The position numbers and the translations under genes were made by a program. Under the pieces are notes generated by a model. The model was not told the DNA's origin. It worked only from the letters and a program-made list of their open reading frames with translations, and searched no databases. Source: Calothrix sp. C42_A2020_038 (GTDB lineage Bacteria; Cyanobacteriota; Cyanobacteriia; Cyanobacteriales; Nostocaceae). From it: a DNA stretch of 64,000 nucleotides. This document shows positions 45,685-55,298 of this stretch, piece after piece; the first letter of the stretch is position 1, and each line of letters begins with the position of its first letter. The DNA is taken from positions 310,001 through 374,000 of the forward strand of contig JACYLQ010000001.1 of assembly GCA_015272395.1 (NCBI GenBank), given 5' to 3'.

Positions 45685-46917
45685 TTAAGTTCTGATTAAT
45701 GTTTGATTTTGAGCAGTCTGAATTCGATTCTCCTGATAAATTTCAGCCCTGAGTGGGTTGTAAATCAATTCGTACCAAAAATGACCGACTCTAGTATCAA
45801 ATTCATTCGGTTGGTTTCGCATAAATAAGTGCAGGCACTTTGCGTACTTGCCGGGTAGCAAGCGCCATGAGAAATTGCTAACATTTCCCTCGTAAGGATG
45901 TTGTAGCGACTCGATATGCAGATTAGTTGCTAAACCATAAGCAGGATAAGGGGGTTCAGTAGACCCTAATGCAAACCAATCAGGTACAGGAAATACCTGC
46001 TCAATGTCTTGTGTATATCCCATGTTCATATGAGCAAAATATTCTAGTCCAAAGTTGAGAAAAACGACTTCTGGACTACCTGTGAGTTTGTCTTCTTCAG
46101 CCTTTGGCTTACCTTTGACGAATAATTCTTCAACTAAATAATCGGCGCCTGCATGTAAACTAATCACCCGGTATAGTTCGCATACTAAATGACGGTTGTA
46201 ACCTGTAACTGGGTCAGCACCCATATAGTCGAAAGGTTCTGATGCAATTGTAATACTCGTGCGTACAGAACCCTTGGATTGCGATACTAAACGGTAGGAA
46301 TGATTGTACAAATGAACTTGATAGTAAGGCGATTTTAAATCCGAAGCTCCTGGTAGACGAATTCCAGCCACCTGCATACAGCGTTTATCGGGATCTTGAC
46401 CTAACCACTGACCTCTTGCCGCGCGGAAAGGATCTAAAATTTCCTCTTGGTCAAGCTGGATACTTGTTGCAGAACCAGAAAACCAGTTGCGTTCATTATC
46501 TTCGGGTGCAGGTATCAAATTGAACCAGACAATTAAGCGACTGTTTGCGAGTCTAACTCCACGTTCTCGTCCATCTGCTCCATAAACTACCTCTAATGAT
46601 GACTCACTTAAATTTTGAGGCATTTGCCGGCCTCGGTCTAATTTAATGAAGCCATTTATAAGCATATCCTTTTCTGAGCCAGCTGGAATCGACTTTTGTA
46701 GAGAAAAAATCAAGGTGTCGCGCTGTGGGTCATCTGGGTCGATACAGTCTACTTGAGCATTTATCGGTGTGTGGGAAAGGTCACGCAAATCACTTAAGAC
46801 CAGTTCTTCTGGTGGGATGTTGAATTGTTCATAAACTGGTTGCCAAGGAAGGGTAACGATACCGCTTCGCGGGTAATTTGATGAATTAAAAACAGCTAAT
46901 AAATTAATGGATGGCAT
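45685..46917 (-). CDS. Uncharacterised conserved-looking protein, ~410 residues
   Basis: I do not recognise this family. I choose the ATG at 46917, preceded by GAGGGC; the 75 codons before it look unlike protein. The product begins MPSINLLAVFNSSNYPRSG, is mostly beta-rich and soluble, and has many aromatic and Pro residues. Segments such as SGIVTLPWQPVYEQFNIPPEE at the N-terminus and the order of Trp/Tyr in the middle suggest a beta-sandwich, possibly a carbohydrate-active or structural protein. No signal peptide, membrane helix or clear catalytic motif is seen. It stands between the threonine aldolase gene and pgm on the same strand. Confidence 0.6.
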   Translation of the reverse strand: MPSINLLAVFNSSNYPRSGIVTLPWQPVYEQFNIPPEELVLSDLRDLSHTPINAQVDCIDPDDPQRDTLIFSLQKSIPAGSEKDMLINGFIKLDRGRQMPQNLSESSLEVVYGADGRERGVRLANSRLIVWFNLIPAPEDNERNWFSGSATSIQLDQEEILDPFRAARGQWLGQDPDKRCMQVAGIRLPGASDLKSPYYQVHLYNHSYRLVSQSKGSVRTSITIASEPFDYMGADPVTGYNRHLVCELYRVISLHAGADYLVEELFVKGKPKAEEDKLTGSPEVVFLNFGLEYFAHMNMGYTQDIEQVFPVPDWFALGSTEPPYPAYGLATNLHIESLQHPYEGNVSNFSWRLLPGKYAKCLHLFMRNQPNEFDTRVGHFWYELIYNPLRAEIYQENRIQTAQNQTLIRT

Positions 46918-47197
46918 TGCTTTGCCCTCATTGTTAAGCTTTATGACTGAATTTATGTAATAGCTACGCAAGAACCAGCGCAAACGCAGGCTAACTTCGA
47001 TATCAACCCAATATATTCTGAGAGTAGAGAAAAAATTTGAGGAACTTGTGAAGACGCACGTGCAAAGATAAGTTGAACTCTTTTTCGCGGAATTCCCCGT
47101 TTCTGACATTCTCTTTGTTAAAATCTCTGAGGCAGACCACATGGTGATCCCTCCTCAACCCTCCCCTTGCAAACGGGAGGGTGGCAGGTAGGGTGTG

Positions 47198-48238
47198 CTA
47201 AACAATTGCTTTTTTTATATCATTAACCAACTCATCAATTCTTGCTTGAGTTGTATTCCAAGAACACATTAATCTGATGCCACCAATGCCAAGAAAACTA
47301 TAAAACAACCAGTTTCTCTCTCGTAAGTAATTAATAATTTTTTCTGGTAATTTCACATAAACAGCATTAACTTGTCGAGGATACATAATTTCAATGCCTT
47401 CTATTTTTAACAATTCATTTTCTAAATATTCAGCACATTGATTAGCGTGGCGGGCATTTTTGAGCCATGCTCCGGTTTCCAATAACCCCAACCAAGGCGC
47501 CGAAATAAATCGCATTTTGGAGGCAAGTTGTCCTGCTTGTTTACAGCGGTACGCAAAATCTTCTGCTAACTCTTTATTAAAGAAAATAATTGCTTCTCCT
47601 AACGCCATACCATTTTTTGTGCCACAAAAACACAATACGTCTACCCCTACTTTCCAAGTAATTTCGGCAGGGTTTTTATTCAAAGCAACTACTGCATTGG
47701 CAAAACGGGCGCCATCCATATGAATTTTTAAGTTATGTTTTTGTGCTAAAGAATGAATTGCCGCTAATTCATCAATAGAATATAGCGTTCCTAATTCTGT
47801 TGCTTGAGTTAGACTAATTACTTTTCGTTTAGGATAGTGAATATCCGCACGCTTTCCTAGTAACAGAGCTTCTATAGACTCTGTGGTTAACTTACCATTT
47901 GCACCGGGAGCAAGCAAAAGCTTAGAACCATTCGAGGTAAATTCAGGGGCGCCACACTCACTGGTTTCAATATGGGCATTTTCGTGACAAATTACACTGT
48001 GATAAGATTGACATAATGCTGCTAATGACAAAGAGTTTGCAGCTGTGCCATTAAAAACAAAAAAGACTTCGCAATCTATTTCAAATAACTCTCGAAAATT
48101 ATCTGACGCTCTTTGAGTCCACTCGTCGTTTCCATAAGCAGGAGCGCTACCCTGGTTTGCCTTGAGTGTATATTCTAATGCTTCCGGGCAAATTCCAGAA
48201 TAGTTATCACTGGCAAACTGTTCTAAATTAGAGTCCAT
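47198..48238 (-). CDS. Low-specificity L-threonine aldolase family
   Basis: The 346-residue PLP enzyme (fold type I) should split threonine or allo-threonine to glycine and acetaldehyde. Visible features are the N-terminal FASDNYSGICPEAL, the substrate/cofactor stretch FVFNGTAANSLSLAAL, HENAHIETSECGAPE, the Asp that holds the pyridine nitrogen in KIHMDGARFANAV, and the PLP lysine in CFCGTKNGMALGEA. Length and motifs match bacterial LtaE-type proteins. It is the first gene of a leftward run with the uncharacterised gene ~280 bp downstream. A CCTCCC/GGGAGG stem lies between them at 47156-47180. Confidence 0.9.
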   Translation of the reverse strand: MDSNLEQFASDNYSGICPEALEYTLKANQGSAPAYGNDEWTQRASDNFRELFEIDCEVFFVFNGTAANSLSLAALCQSYHSVICHENAHIETSECGAPEFTSNGSKLLLAPGANGKLTTESIEALLLGKRADIHYPKRKVISLTQATELGTLYSIDELAAIHSLAQKHNLKIHMDGARFANAVVALNKNPAEITWKVGVDVLCFCGTKNGMALGEAIIFFNKELAEDFAYRCKQAGQLASKMRFISAPWLGLLETGAWLKNARHANQCAEYLENELLKIEGIEIMYPRQVNAVYVKLPEKIINYLRERNWLFYSFLGIGGIRLMCSWNTTQARIDELVNDIKKAIV

Positions 48239-48319
48239 GTGTTTGTGATTTGGAGCTTGAGATTGACTAGGAAGCTGAAATAGGTGAAAGATGTAAAATT
48301 TGATTACTGCAATAGGTGA

Positions 48320-49357
48320 TTATTTTCTACGATTTCGCACTAATAAATAGACAAAGTAAGGTGCCCCAATAACAGCAGTGATAATTCCACAAGGAAGTTC
48401 GATTGGTGCAAAAATAGTTCTGCCAACAAAATCTGATAAAACTACAATCATTGCACCTACCATTCCTGCTACAGGTATCAAACCTTGATGAGTTCCACCT
48501 ACTAACTGGCGCCCGATATGGGGAGCAATTAACCCTACAAATCCTACAGCTCCGGCTGTTGCTATCGCAGCACCGGAAAGTGCTGCACTAATTAATAACA
48601 GTAGACTACGCTGCCATTCAACTTGACTTCCTAAACCTTTGGCAATGTCGTCTCCCAAATTCAGTATATTTAATTGTGGGGCTGTAAATATAGCTAAAGG
48701 AATAAATATGCATAGCCACGGTAGTAAGGAAAATACTTGTTCCCAAGTTCTGCCGTAAACACTACCCGCTAGCCAGACTAAAGCTTGACTAACATCATAT
48801 ATATTGCCAAACGTTACCATCAAGCTTGTAAATGCACCAGCGACAGCAGATATTCCTACACCAATCAAAATTAAACGAATTGGATGAGTTCCTCGATCCC
48901 ACGCGAGTATATATATCAATATAGATGTAATTAAGGCACCGCCAAAAGCTGATAAAGGCAAAAAACCCACTGGTACATTGGGTGATAGTACTATTAAACT
49001 GACTGCTGCCAAACTGGCGCCAGCGTTGACACCAATAATGCCTGGGTCAGCGAGAGGATTTCTAGTTAACCCCTGCATGATTGTCCCAGAAATAGATAAA
49101 GCCATTCCCACTAAACAAGCTGTGATAATTCGTGGTAAGCGTAAAGTGTTAATAACAAAAGCGTAGTCAGGATTTCCTGTGTCTATCCCCAACACCGTTT
49201 GAATAACTACTAGTGGTGGAGTTGGATACTCTCCAACTGAAGTGTTAATTACCATCGCCACCAAAGTTATTAGGGTTATAATTAGAAATACACTTGGAAC
49301 TTGACGCTGAAGGCGTAGCGATATACCCAGTGAAGAACGGAAAACCAAAGACTTCAT
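48320..49357 (-). CDS. FecCD-family iron-siderophore ABC permease, second subunit
   Basis: The 345-residue permease has about ten membrane helices of the BtuC/FecCD fold. Characteristic blocks are RLPRIITACLVGMALSISG, TRNPLADPGIIGVNAGASL, the ATPase-coupling loop region LGDDIAKGLGSQVEWQR, and GAVGFVGLIAPHIGRQLVG. It overlaps the previous permease gene by 4 bp, so the two probably assemble as a heterodimer importing ferric siderophore or a similar cofactor. No substrate-binding protein or ATPase gene is adjacent. The neighbouring exbBD and tonB genes support iron uptake. Confidence 0.9.
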   Translation of the reverse strand: MKSLVFRSSLGISLRLQRQVPSVFLIITLITLVAMVINTSVGEYPTPPLVVIQTVLGIDTGNPDYAFVINTLRLPRIITACLVGMALSISGTIMQGLTRNPLADPGIIGVNAGASLAAVSLIVLSPNVPVGFLPLSAFGGALITSILIYILAWDRGTHPIRLILIGVGISAVAGAFTSLMVTFGNIYDVSQALVWLAGSVYGRTWEQVFSLLPWLCIFIPLAIFTAPQLNILNLGDDIAKGLGSQVEWQRSLLLLISAALSGAAIATAGAVGFVGLIAPHIGRQLVGGTHQGLIPVAGMVGAMIVVLSDFVGRTIFAPIELPCGIITAVIGAPYFVYLLVRNRRK

Positions 49358-50376
49358 TTTTTGACCTTTGTTTTAGCTAAATAAACGAAAAACGGTGCCC
49401 CAACTACAGCTGTCATCACACCAACGGGTATTTCTTGGGGGCGAAGCACTAAACGAGCTAAAATATCTGAGGCTAAAAGTAGTGTGGCGCCAAACAAAGC
49501 ACTGTAGGGCAATATCCAGCGATAATCTACCCCAACTACAAACCGAACGATATGAGGAATAATCAAACCAATAAACCCTATTGCTCCAGCTACTGAAACT
49601 GCACTTCCTTCTAAAAGTAAAACGCTGACCGCAGCTAATATTTTTATCCACAGCGTTTGTTGACCTAAACCTTTGGCAATGTCTTCTCCCAAACTCATTA
49701 CAGTTATCTGTCGAGATAAGCCAAACGCCAATATCATACCTATAAGTATGTAAGGTAAAACCTGGTAAATAATATTTTCATCAATTCCTGCCAACGACCC
49801 AGCTAGCCAAAACCGAATTTCTTCTAGAGTTCGTTGGCTAACTATTAATACTCCTGTTGTCAAAGAAGCTAGTAAACTGCTAACTGCGGCGCCTGCAATT
49901 GTCAAATTCAATGGAGTTACACCGCTACGACCAAGTGAAGCCAGTAAATAAACGCTGACAACAGTAACACCAGCACCCAAAAATGCATACCAAACATAAA
50001 CGTTTGGTGTTGCAGCACCAAAAGCAAAAATTCCTAGCACTACAGCAAAGGCCGCACCTGCATTCACTCCCAAAATTCCTGGATCAGCTAATGGGTTATG
50101 AGTCACACCTTGCATAATTGCCCCCGCTGTTGCCATTGCTGCTCCCACCATAATTGCAATGATGGAACGCGGCAATCTCACGGTCTGGATGATTAAGTGT
50201 TCTCTAGAACCATCAAATTGTATAAAAGCATCAATAATTTGATTTAAGGGGATATCAGCGGCGCCGAAAGAAACGCTAATGATCAGACAAACCAGGAGAA
50301 CTGTAGCACCTAAAATTAAACCACTAACAGACATCAATGGATTCATATTTGTCGTTAGTGAAGCTGGTTTGTTCAT
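49354..50376 (-). CDS. FecCD-family iron-siderophore ABC permease, first subunit
   Basis: This 340-residue paralogue of the downstream permease has the same helix plan. Blocks include RLPRSIIAIMVGAAMATAGAIM, THNPLADPGILGVNAGAAF, SLGEDIAKGLGQQT and GAIGFIGLIIPHIVRFVVG. The gene order, permease-permease with a 4-bp overlap, is standard in siderophore uptake operons. About 110 bp separates it from exbD upstream on the same strand, with a family C hairpin in between, so the two pieces may be separate transcripts. Confidence 0.9.
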   Translation of the reverse strand: MNKPASLTTNMNPLMSVSGLILGATVLLVCLIISVSFGAADIPLNQIIDAFIQFDGSREHLIIQTVRLPRSIIAIMVGAAMATAGAIMQGVTHNPLADPGILGVNAGAAFAVVLGIFAFGAATPNVYVWYAFLGAGVTVVSVYLLASLGRSGVTPLNLTIAGAAVSSLLASLTTGVLIVSQRTLEEIRFWLAGSLAGIDENIIYQVLPYILIGMILAFGLSRQITVMSLGEDIAKGLGQQTLWIKILAAVSVLLLEGSAVSVAGAIGFIGLIIPHIVRFVVGVDYRWILPYSALFGATLLLASDILARLVLRPQEIPVGVMTAVVGAPFFVYLAKTKVKK

Positions 50377-50416
50377 AATTCTTAATTTTCAAAATAATAA
50401 TAATGTTAAAAAATGG

Positions 50417-50463
50417 TGTAGAGACGGGTTGCGTGTATTCTATGCTTACAGCGCGTCTCTACA
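50417..50463. repeat. Family C hairpin between exbD and permease genes
   Basis: TGTAGAGACG (50417-50426) and CGTCTCTACA (50454-50463) are perfect 10-bp arms. In this location it could separate the exbBD transcript from the permease transcript. Confidence 0.6.
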
Positions 50464-50484
50464 TTCCGCAACCTCAATGACATA

Positions 50485-50892
50485 CTACTGGGGGCTTTGA
50501 GTCGCAATAGCTAACCTGGCGCCTTTGACTTGACGCACTTTGTCCATAACCTTAACTATTTCACCATGTTCAACTGTTTTATCAGCATTAATTACTACAA
50601 CAGACTCAGGGTTTGCACCAACTAACGTCCGCACTTGTTCGGTTAAAGCATCAACTGTTGTCGGAGCCTTATTCAAGCTAATTTGGTTACTGGCATCAAC
50701 TGTAATAGTTATTTTTGTTGGAACTTGTGATTTCTGTGATGTTGCAGCTTGGGGCAAATTCACTGGCAAACCTTCTTGCCGAGTCAGGAAAAGCGTAGAC
50801 ATAATGAAAAAAGTCAAAATCGCAAAAATCACATCAATCATCGGCACAATATTAATTTGTGCTGGAATATCTGGGTCATCTTGTAGCCGCAT
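50485..50892 (-). CDS. exbD: ExbD/TolR-family energy-transducing protein
   Basis: The 135-residue protein has one membrane helix (MIDVIFAILTFFIMSTLFL) after a short cytoplasmic start. The essential Asp at about residue 19 (VPMIDVIF) is in place, which in ExbD carries protons through the ExbB pore. The periplasmic domain ends with GARLAIATQ. It overlaps exbB by 17 bp, so they are translationally coupled. Together with the divergent TonB it should power outer-membrane siderophore receptors. Confidence 0.9.
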   Translation of the reverse strand: MRLQDDPDIPAQINIVPMIDVIFAILTFFIMSTLFLTRQEGLPVNLPQAATSQKSQVPTKITITVDASNQISLNKAPTTVDALTEQVRTLVGANPESVVVINADKTVEHGEIVKVMDKVRQVKGARLAIATQSPQ

Positions 50893-51532
50893 AGGTCTTT
50901 TCCCCTCCCCGCTCGTAACGACGACGATAAAGTAGTTCTAACTGACCACCATATTCTTGTACAAACGCAATTTGGCGTTGATACAGTCCTCTAAACGTAT
51001 TAGCAAACATTAAAGTAAAAATTGCTACTACTAACCCTGATGCAGTTGACACTAGTGCCTCACTAATACCAGATGTGACATTACCGGCTCTGGAACCACT
51101 TACATCACCAATGTTGAGGGAAGAGAACGAGGTAATTAATCCTAATACAGTTCCTAACAAACCTAATAAAGGCGCCAGGGAAATAATTGTCTCAAATATA
51201 TTATTAAACCGCTTTAGAATCGGTATTTCTGCCTGTGCTTCACTTTCTAGCGCTAAACGAAACTCTTCTGGATTCGCACCTTCTAACTCCAGAGCGGAAA
51301 GAAAAATACGTGCTATTGGTAAATCTGTATTATTCCGTAATTTATCCATTGCACCAACTACATTATCCAAGCGATATAGATTTAGTACCTCCCGCACTAC
51401 TTTATTTTGACGGTGAGTTACTCGATACCAAAATCGGACTCGCTCAATAATTAGTGCGATTGCTACAACACTAAAACCCAGCAAGGGCCACATCACAATG
51501 CCACCAGCGGCAAATAAATTATTTATTCCCAT
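50876..51532 (-). CDS. exbB: ExbB/TolQ/MotA-family proton channel
   Basis: The 218-residue protein has three membrane helices: one near the N-terminus (MWPLLGFSVVAIALIIERV) and two in the C-terminal half (IISLAPLLGLLGTVLGLIT and LVVAIFTLMFANTF). The conserved Pro and Gly in LAPLLGLLGTVLG and the Thr-rich SEALVSTASGLVVAIF line the ExbB pore. The ExbB pentamer around ExbD uses the proton gradient to energise TonB. The start ATG at 51532 has GAGGAT unusually close before it. It leads the exbB-exbD pair, divergent from the TonB gene. Confidence 0.9.
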   Translation of the reverse strand: MGINNLFAAGGIVMWPLLGFSVVAIALIIERVRFWYRVTHRQNKVVREVLNLYRLDNVVGAMDKLRNNTDLPIARIFLSALELEGANPEEFRLALESEAQAEIPILKRFNNIFETIISLAPLLGLLGTVLGLITSFSSLNIGDVSGSRAGNVTSGISEALVSTASGLVVAIFTLMFANTFRGLYQRQIAFVQEYGGQLELLYRRRYERGGEKTYAATR

Positions 51533-51880
51533 ATCCTCAAGTCAGAATCTCAGGTTTGTTTAGGCTACCAGCTTTTTCGACAACTTAAAACATATTGTCA
51601 ACAAAATTTGAAACTAGCTGCAACAATGTGTCACTTCCACGTATACCATAATGACAGTAAGTTAATATTTTTTTCAAGTGGTATTTGTATCAATTGCGTG
51701 AAATTTTGGTATCCTAGCAAGAAGTGGCAAAATACAAATTACTTGGAACAGCTTTGGCTATGTTTATGTTTTTAAGTCATAAGTTCAGCCCTATGTAAGC
51801 TTTTTACTTTCTTCGTGTGTTTGACAAAGCGTAGTATATAAAGTTTGGTATCAAGTTGGAAAAGTGATTTAACTTCTTGA

Positions 51881-51910
51881 TTGACTTTTGTATTTAGATA
51901 ACTTTATACT
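51881..51910 (+). promoter_or_regulatory. Candidate sigma-70-type promoter for tonB
   Basis: TTGACT (51881-51886) and TATACT (51905-51910) are spaced by 18 bp and stand 34 bp before the ATG. I looked for a Fur box (GATAATGATTATC-like) in 51533-51943 and saw none, so iron control is not shown by sequence. The rest of this divergent interval is AT-rich without other features. Confidence 0.5.
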
Positions 51911-51943
51911 GAAAAGTCTAGTGAGAATTGGTAGCAATAGATT

Positions 51944-53827
51944 ATGAGCTTCTCCAACACTGCTTTTGAGCAACGTGAAAAAGAGTCAAAGGCTCTCAAA
52001 GGTTTTCTCGCTCTTAGTCTGATTGGGTCTTTAGGGATACATGTGGGCGTGTTAGCTTCTGGTATAGGTAATTATTTAGCCAGGGTGCCTAAATTAGATG
52101 AAGAACCCATCGAGTTCGCAGTTGTTGACACTCCAGAAGAGAAACCAGAGGTAGAAACCAAACCAAAGGATACTCCACAAAAAGCAGAAGCTCAGGATGA
52201 TGCCAAAGTATTAACAACAGCCAAGGCACCTTCGACTGAGGCAGTTGTCAAGACTGAAAGGATTCAAACACCAGTTAAGATCAATCAACCTCCGCAACCA
52301 GCACCAGTACCGCAAAAACAAGTAGTGGTGCCTCCTCAACCAGTGCAACAAATAGTTGAACCGCGCAAGCCAGTAGTTCGACCAGAAAAAGTTCAACCTA
52401 AAATAGTTGAACGCACGACAAATACGAGAAACACAGCTACAAAGGTAGAGCCACAGCGTCAAATAGCATCATCAAATACTAATCCGATTCGTAGTACTAC
52501 GAATAATACATCTGAAAAACCAGCAGCACCTGCCCAGTCAGCAAGTAATAGCAATGCTCTACGCGAAACACTTAGAGGAGTTAGAGACTCGCGTCAGGCA
52601 ACGGCAAGTAGTTCTGAAGGTTCGGGAACACCAGGTAATAGAGACACTGGAACTCGTGGTAGCGGTGCCCCAGGTACTAGCGTTTTAACTGGTGGTAGTG
52701 GTAGTACTGGACTAGCTGCTGGAAATAATGGTACAGGGGGTAGTGGTAGTACTGGTACTACTGGTACAGGTACGAGTGGTAGTGGAGAAACTGGTACTAC
52801 TGGTACTGGAACTGGTAGAACTGGGAATAATGGCGGTGCTGGTATCGCTGTTAACCCTGGTAACGCAGGTAATAGTAACCGTAATACAGAAGGTAGTGGG
52901 AATCGAGTGGCAACGGCACCAACTACTCCGAAGTTACCAAGTGTAGGAGATAATGAAGGTACTTCAAAGCGTGGTGGTGATGGTCGCGCTGCATGTCGTG
53001 AGTGTAATGTTAGATACTCAGAACGGGCGCGGCGCCGAGGTGCAGAAGGGCGAGTTGAGGTATCGGTTGACACAGATAGTCAGGGTAGAGTTACAAATGT
53101 AAGATTAGCTCGTTCGAGCGGGGATAAAGAGCTTGACGAAGAACACCTCAGACAAGCGCGCGAGTGGAAGTTAAAACCATCGGAAAGTGGAAGACAGGGA
53201 GTTAGTATTGCTACCGAGTATGCAATTTCTGGCTCAAGGCGTCATCGTGATGTGAGAAAGCGTCAGCAAGAGCGTGAAGAACGTCAAAGAGAGCGTCAAG
53301 TTGCAGCATCATCTAATAATGATTCAAGTACAGAAACACCCCCCACTAGACGTAGGCGTAGTTTAGAAGCATCGGCAAATACCACCAGTAGCGATGTTCC
53401 GGTATCATCAGGGAGAAGGCGCCGGAGTTTAGAAACTCCGCCACAAGCATCATCAACGTCCGAGTCAACCAGTAATAGAATAAATCGTAGTTTACGTCGG
53501 CAAACTGAAACCAGCAACGCATCTGCTGACAACACACCAAGACGAGCGCAACGTTCATCTTCAGAGGGTGAGTCGATCGGCAGACGTTTACGGCGCCAAC
53601 GAACAGAAACTACTACTAACCAAGAAGCACCAAGACGCACAAGCCAGGAAGTTACAGCAGACTCCAGAACATCAGGGGAAGCGTCTCCCACTCGAAGACG
53701 GCGCCGAAACTTGAATCAGCCATCTCAATCATCTCCAGCAACTTCATCTGGCGAGCGTTTGCGTGATGCTTTGCGCCGTAGTCGTGAAGCTGCTCCTGCT
53801 CCGGCGCCGAGTAGTGGAGACGAGTAG
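51944..53827 (+). CDS. TonB-like protein with Arg/Ser-rich C-terminal extension
   Basis: The 627-residue protein has a cytoplasmic N-terminus, one membrane helix (FLALSLIGSLGIHVGVLASG, about 21-40) and a Pro/Lys/Glu-rich periplasmic spacer (60-160). A Gly/Ser/Thr repeat stretch (225-320) follows, then a TonB C-terminal-like domain (about 352-430; EGRVEVSVDTDSQGRV, VRLARSSGD). In TonB this domain ends the protein and touches TonB boxes of receptors. Here ~195 further residues follow, made of repeated basic units (TRRRRSLEAS, GRRRRSLETP, GRRLRRQRTE). Divergence from exbBD fits a TonB role. The tail's function is unknown. Confidence 0.82.
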   Translation: MSFSNTAFEQREKESKALKGFLALSLIGSLGIHVGVLASGIGNYLARVPKLDEEPIEFAVVDTPEEKPEVETKPKDTPQKAEAQDDAKVLTTAKAPSTEAVVKTERIQTPVKINQPPQPAPVPQKQVVVPPQPVQQIVEPRKPVVRPEKVQPKIVERTTNTRNTATKVEPQRQIASSNTNPIRSTTNNTSEKPAAPAQSASNSNALRETLRGVRDSRQATASSSEGSGTPGNRDTGTRGSGAPGTSVLTGGSGSTGLAAGNNGTGGSGSTGTTGTGTSGSGETGTTGTGTGRTGNNGGAGIAVNPGNAGNSNRNTEGSGNRVATAPTTPKLPSVGDNEGTSKRGGDGRAACRECNVRYSERARRRGAEGRVEVSVDTDSQGRVTNVRLARSSGDKELDEEHLRQAREWKLKPSESGRQGVSIATEYAISGSRRHRDVRKRQQEREERQRERQVAASSNNDSSTETPPTRRRRSLEASANTTSSDVPVSSGRRRRSLETPPQASSTSESTSNRINRSLRRQTETSNASADNTPRRAQRSSSEGESIGRRLRRQRTETTTNQEAPRRTSQEVTADSRTSGEASPTRRRRRNLNQPSQSSPATSSGERLRDALRRSREAAPAPAPSSGDE

Positions 53828-53849
53828 TGAGTTGATTTGATTAAAATAT

Positions 53850-53881
53850 AATCCCCGCCGCACAACAAGCGGACGGGGATT
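53850..53881. terminator. Bidirectional terminator between tonB and vWA genes
   Basis: AATCCCCG (53850-53857) and CGGGGATT (53874-53881) pair, with an inner CCGC/GCGG stem. It is flanked by AT-rich bases and TGTTT, and lies between convergent genes. Confidence 0.7.
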
Positions 53882-53883
53882 GT

Positions 53884-54489
53884 TTAATCATTTATAGCAT
53901 TTAATAAAACTTCAGATAAACTCATATCTTCCATATCTTCCATTGTGATTGTGTCACAAATATCAAATTTGGCACCTGCACTTTGGAGTTCATCGTCAAG
54001 TATTTTCAAAAAACGTGTCGCTTGGGGGTCAGTACCAACTTGAATAAAGGAAATAGCTAATTCTTCATCGCGTTCCATTTGTCGAGAAGCTTCAATAATT
54101 ACTCGCATTACAGCTTTACGATCATCGGGTTCACCGTCTGTAACCACTAAGATTGTCTCACCGTTGGGTTTAGTCTGGTTTAGCTTCTTACGAGAAAAAT
54201 AATCATCAGTGGCATGTTTTAATACACCCGCTAAATCAGTAGTTCCGGAAGGGTCATTTTCCATGAAGATTTGCGATACTTTGCTTGATGTTACATTTTC
54301 ATATCGCTTAAATCTACCGGAAAACACGTAAATAGTAATTCCATCTGGGTCAAATTGCTCACACTTATTGGCAAGTGCAAAAGTTGATTCCTGGGCAGCA
54401 AACCAGCGGCTTTTACCACCCTTTTGGTCTGGTGTTGCCATACTACCGCTCTTATCTATGATTAATGTATAGTCACGATTTTCTAGCAT
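53884..54489 (-). CDS. von Willebrand factor A domain protein, copy 2
   Basis: The 201-residue protein is a single vWA domain. The metal-ion site is DKSGSMATP (Asp-x-Ser-x-Ser), with a further Thr in GTTDLAG and Asp in VTDGEPDDR. No signal peptide or membrane helix is present, so it is cytoplasmic. It is a close paralogue of the gene 32 bp upstream and ends alike (EDMEDMSLSEVL). Stand-alone cytoplasmic vWA proteins often partner with AAA ATPases or work in tellurium/stress-type clusters. No such partner lies beside it. Confidence 0.85.
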   Translation of the reverse strand: MLENRDYTLIIDKSGSMATPDQKGGKSRWFAAQESTFALANKCEQFDPDGITIYVFSGRFKRYENVTSSKVSQIFMENDPSGTTDLAGVLKHATDDYFSRKKLNQTKPNGETILVVTDGEPDDRKAVMRVIIEASRQMERDEELAISFIQVGTDPQATRFLKILDDELQSAGAKFDICDTITMEDMEDMSLSEVLLNAIND

Positions 54490-54520
54490 TTTTATCTTCC
54501 CCGATCATTAACTTGGTCAC

Positions 54521-55135
54521 TTAGTCACTTATTGCATTTGTTAAGATTTCCACGAGACTCATGTCTTCCATTTCATCGAATGTTACGGTGTCACAAATAT
54601 CAAATTTGGCGCCAACACCAGTCAACTGATCATCTAATGCCTTCAGAAATTTTGTAGCTTGTGGGTCGTTACCAACTTGAATTAATGAAATAGCCAACTC
54701 CTCATCCTGCTCCATTTGGCGAGAAGCATTAATAATTACTTCAAATACTGCTTTTCTATCATCAGGTTCACCGTCTGTCAGCACTATTATAGTCTCACCA
54801 TTGGGCTTGGTTTGACCTGAAGCTTTACGTTGGAAGTAATTATCTGTAGCATTTTGTAGTACCCCAGCTAAATTTGTAGTCCCTGCTGGGTCATTCTCCA
54901 AAAATATTTGCGCCACCTTTGCAGAAGTCACATCATCATAGCGTTTAAACTTCCCAGAAAATAAGTATACAGTAATACCATCTGGGTCAAGCTGTTCGCA
55001 TTTACGTGCGAGTGCAAGCGTAGACTCTTGCATTATTTCCCAACGACTTCTACCACCTGCTTGGTCAGGAGTAGACATGCTGCCGCTTTTATCGATAATC
55101 AATGTGTAGTCACGGTTACTTACCATGTTATTCAT
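54521..55135 (-). CDS. von Willebrand factor A domain protein, copy 1
   Basis: The 204-residue tandem paralogue of the following gene has identical order: DYTLIIDKSGSMSTPDQ, the GTTNLAGVL motif, VLTDGEPDDRKAV and TFDEMEDMSL. An alternative ATG four codons in (MVSNRDY) is possible. The first of two genes in one transcript; similarity suggests duplication followed by divergence. Metal-dependent protein binding is expected of the family; the target is unknown. Confidence 0.85.
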   Translation of the reverse strand: MNNMVSNRDYTLIIDKSGSMSTPDQAGGRSRWEIMQESTLALARKCEQLDPDGITVYLFSGKFKRYDDVTSAKVAQIFLENDPAGTTNLAGVLQNATDNYFQRKASGQTKPNGETIIVLTDGEPDDRKAVFEVIINASRQMEQDEELAISLIQVGNDPQATKFLKALDDQLTGVGAKFDICDTVTFDEMEDMSLVEILTNAISD

Positions 55136-55298
55136 ATACCTCTATTTATATCTAGAGTAGATATTACCCTGCTGTTCCAGTGTAACCGCAGGTGGGGTAT
55201 AAAGCATGGAGGAAAATACAGTCTCACAATTTCCTCATATTTTTGATTTAATCTCAAAATATAGATGACAAGCTAAAGCCTGACAGTGAGGACAACAT

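Noticed and set aside
51533-51943. Fur box between exbB and tonB
   Set aside because: I looked for the GATAATGATTATC-type pattern in both strands by eye and did not find it.
52594-53073. 159-codon antisense frame in the TonB gene
   Set aside because: It reads Pro/Val/Leu repeats that are the complement of the Gly/Ser/Thr-coding repeats. It is a composition artefact.
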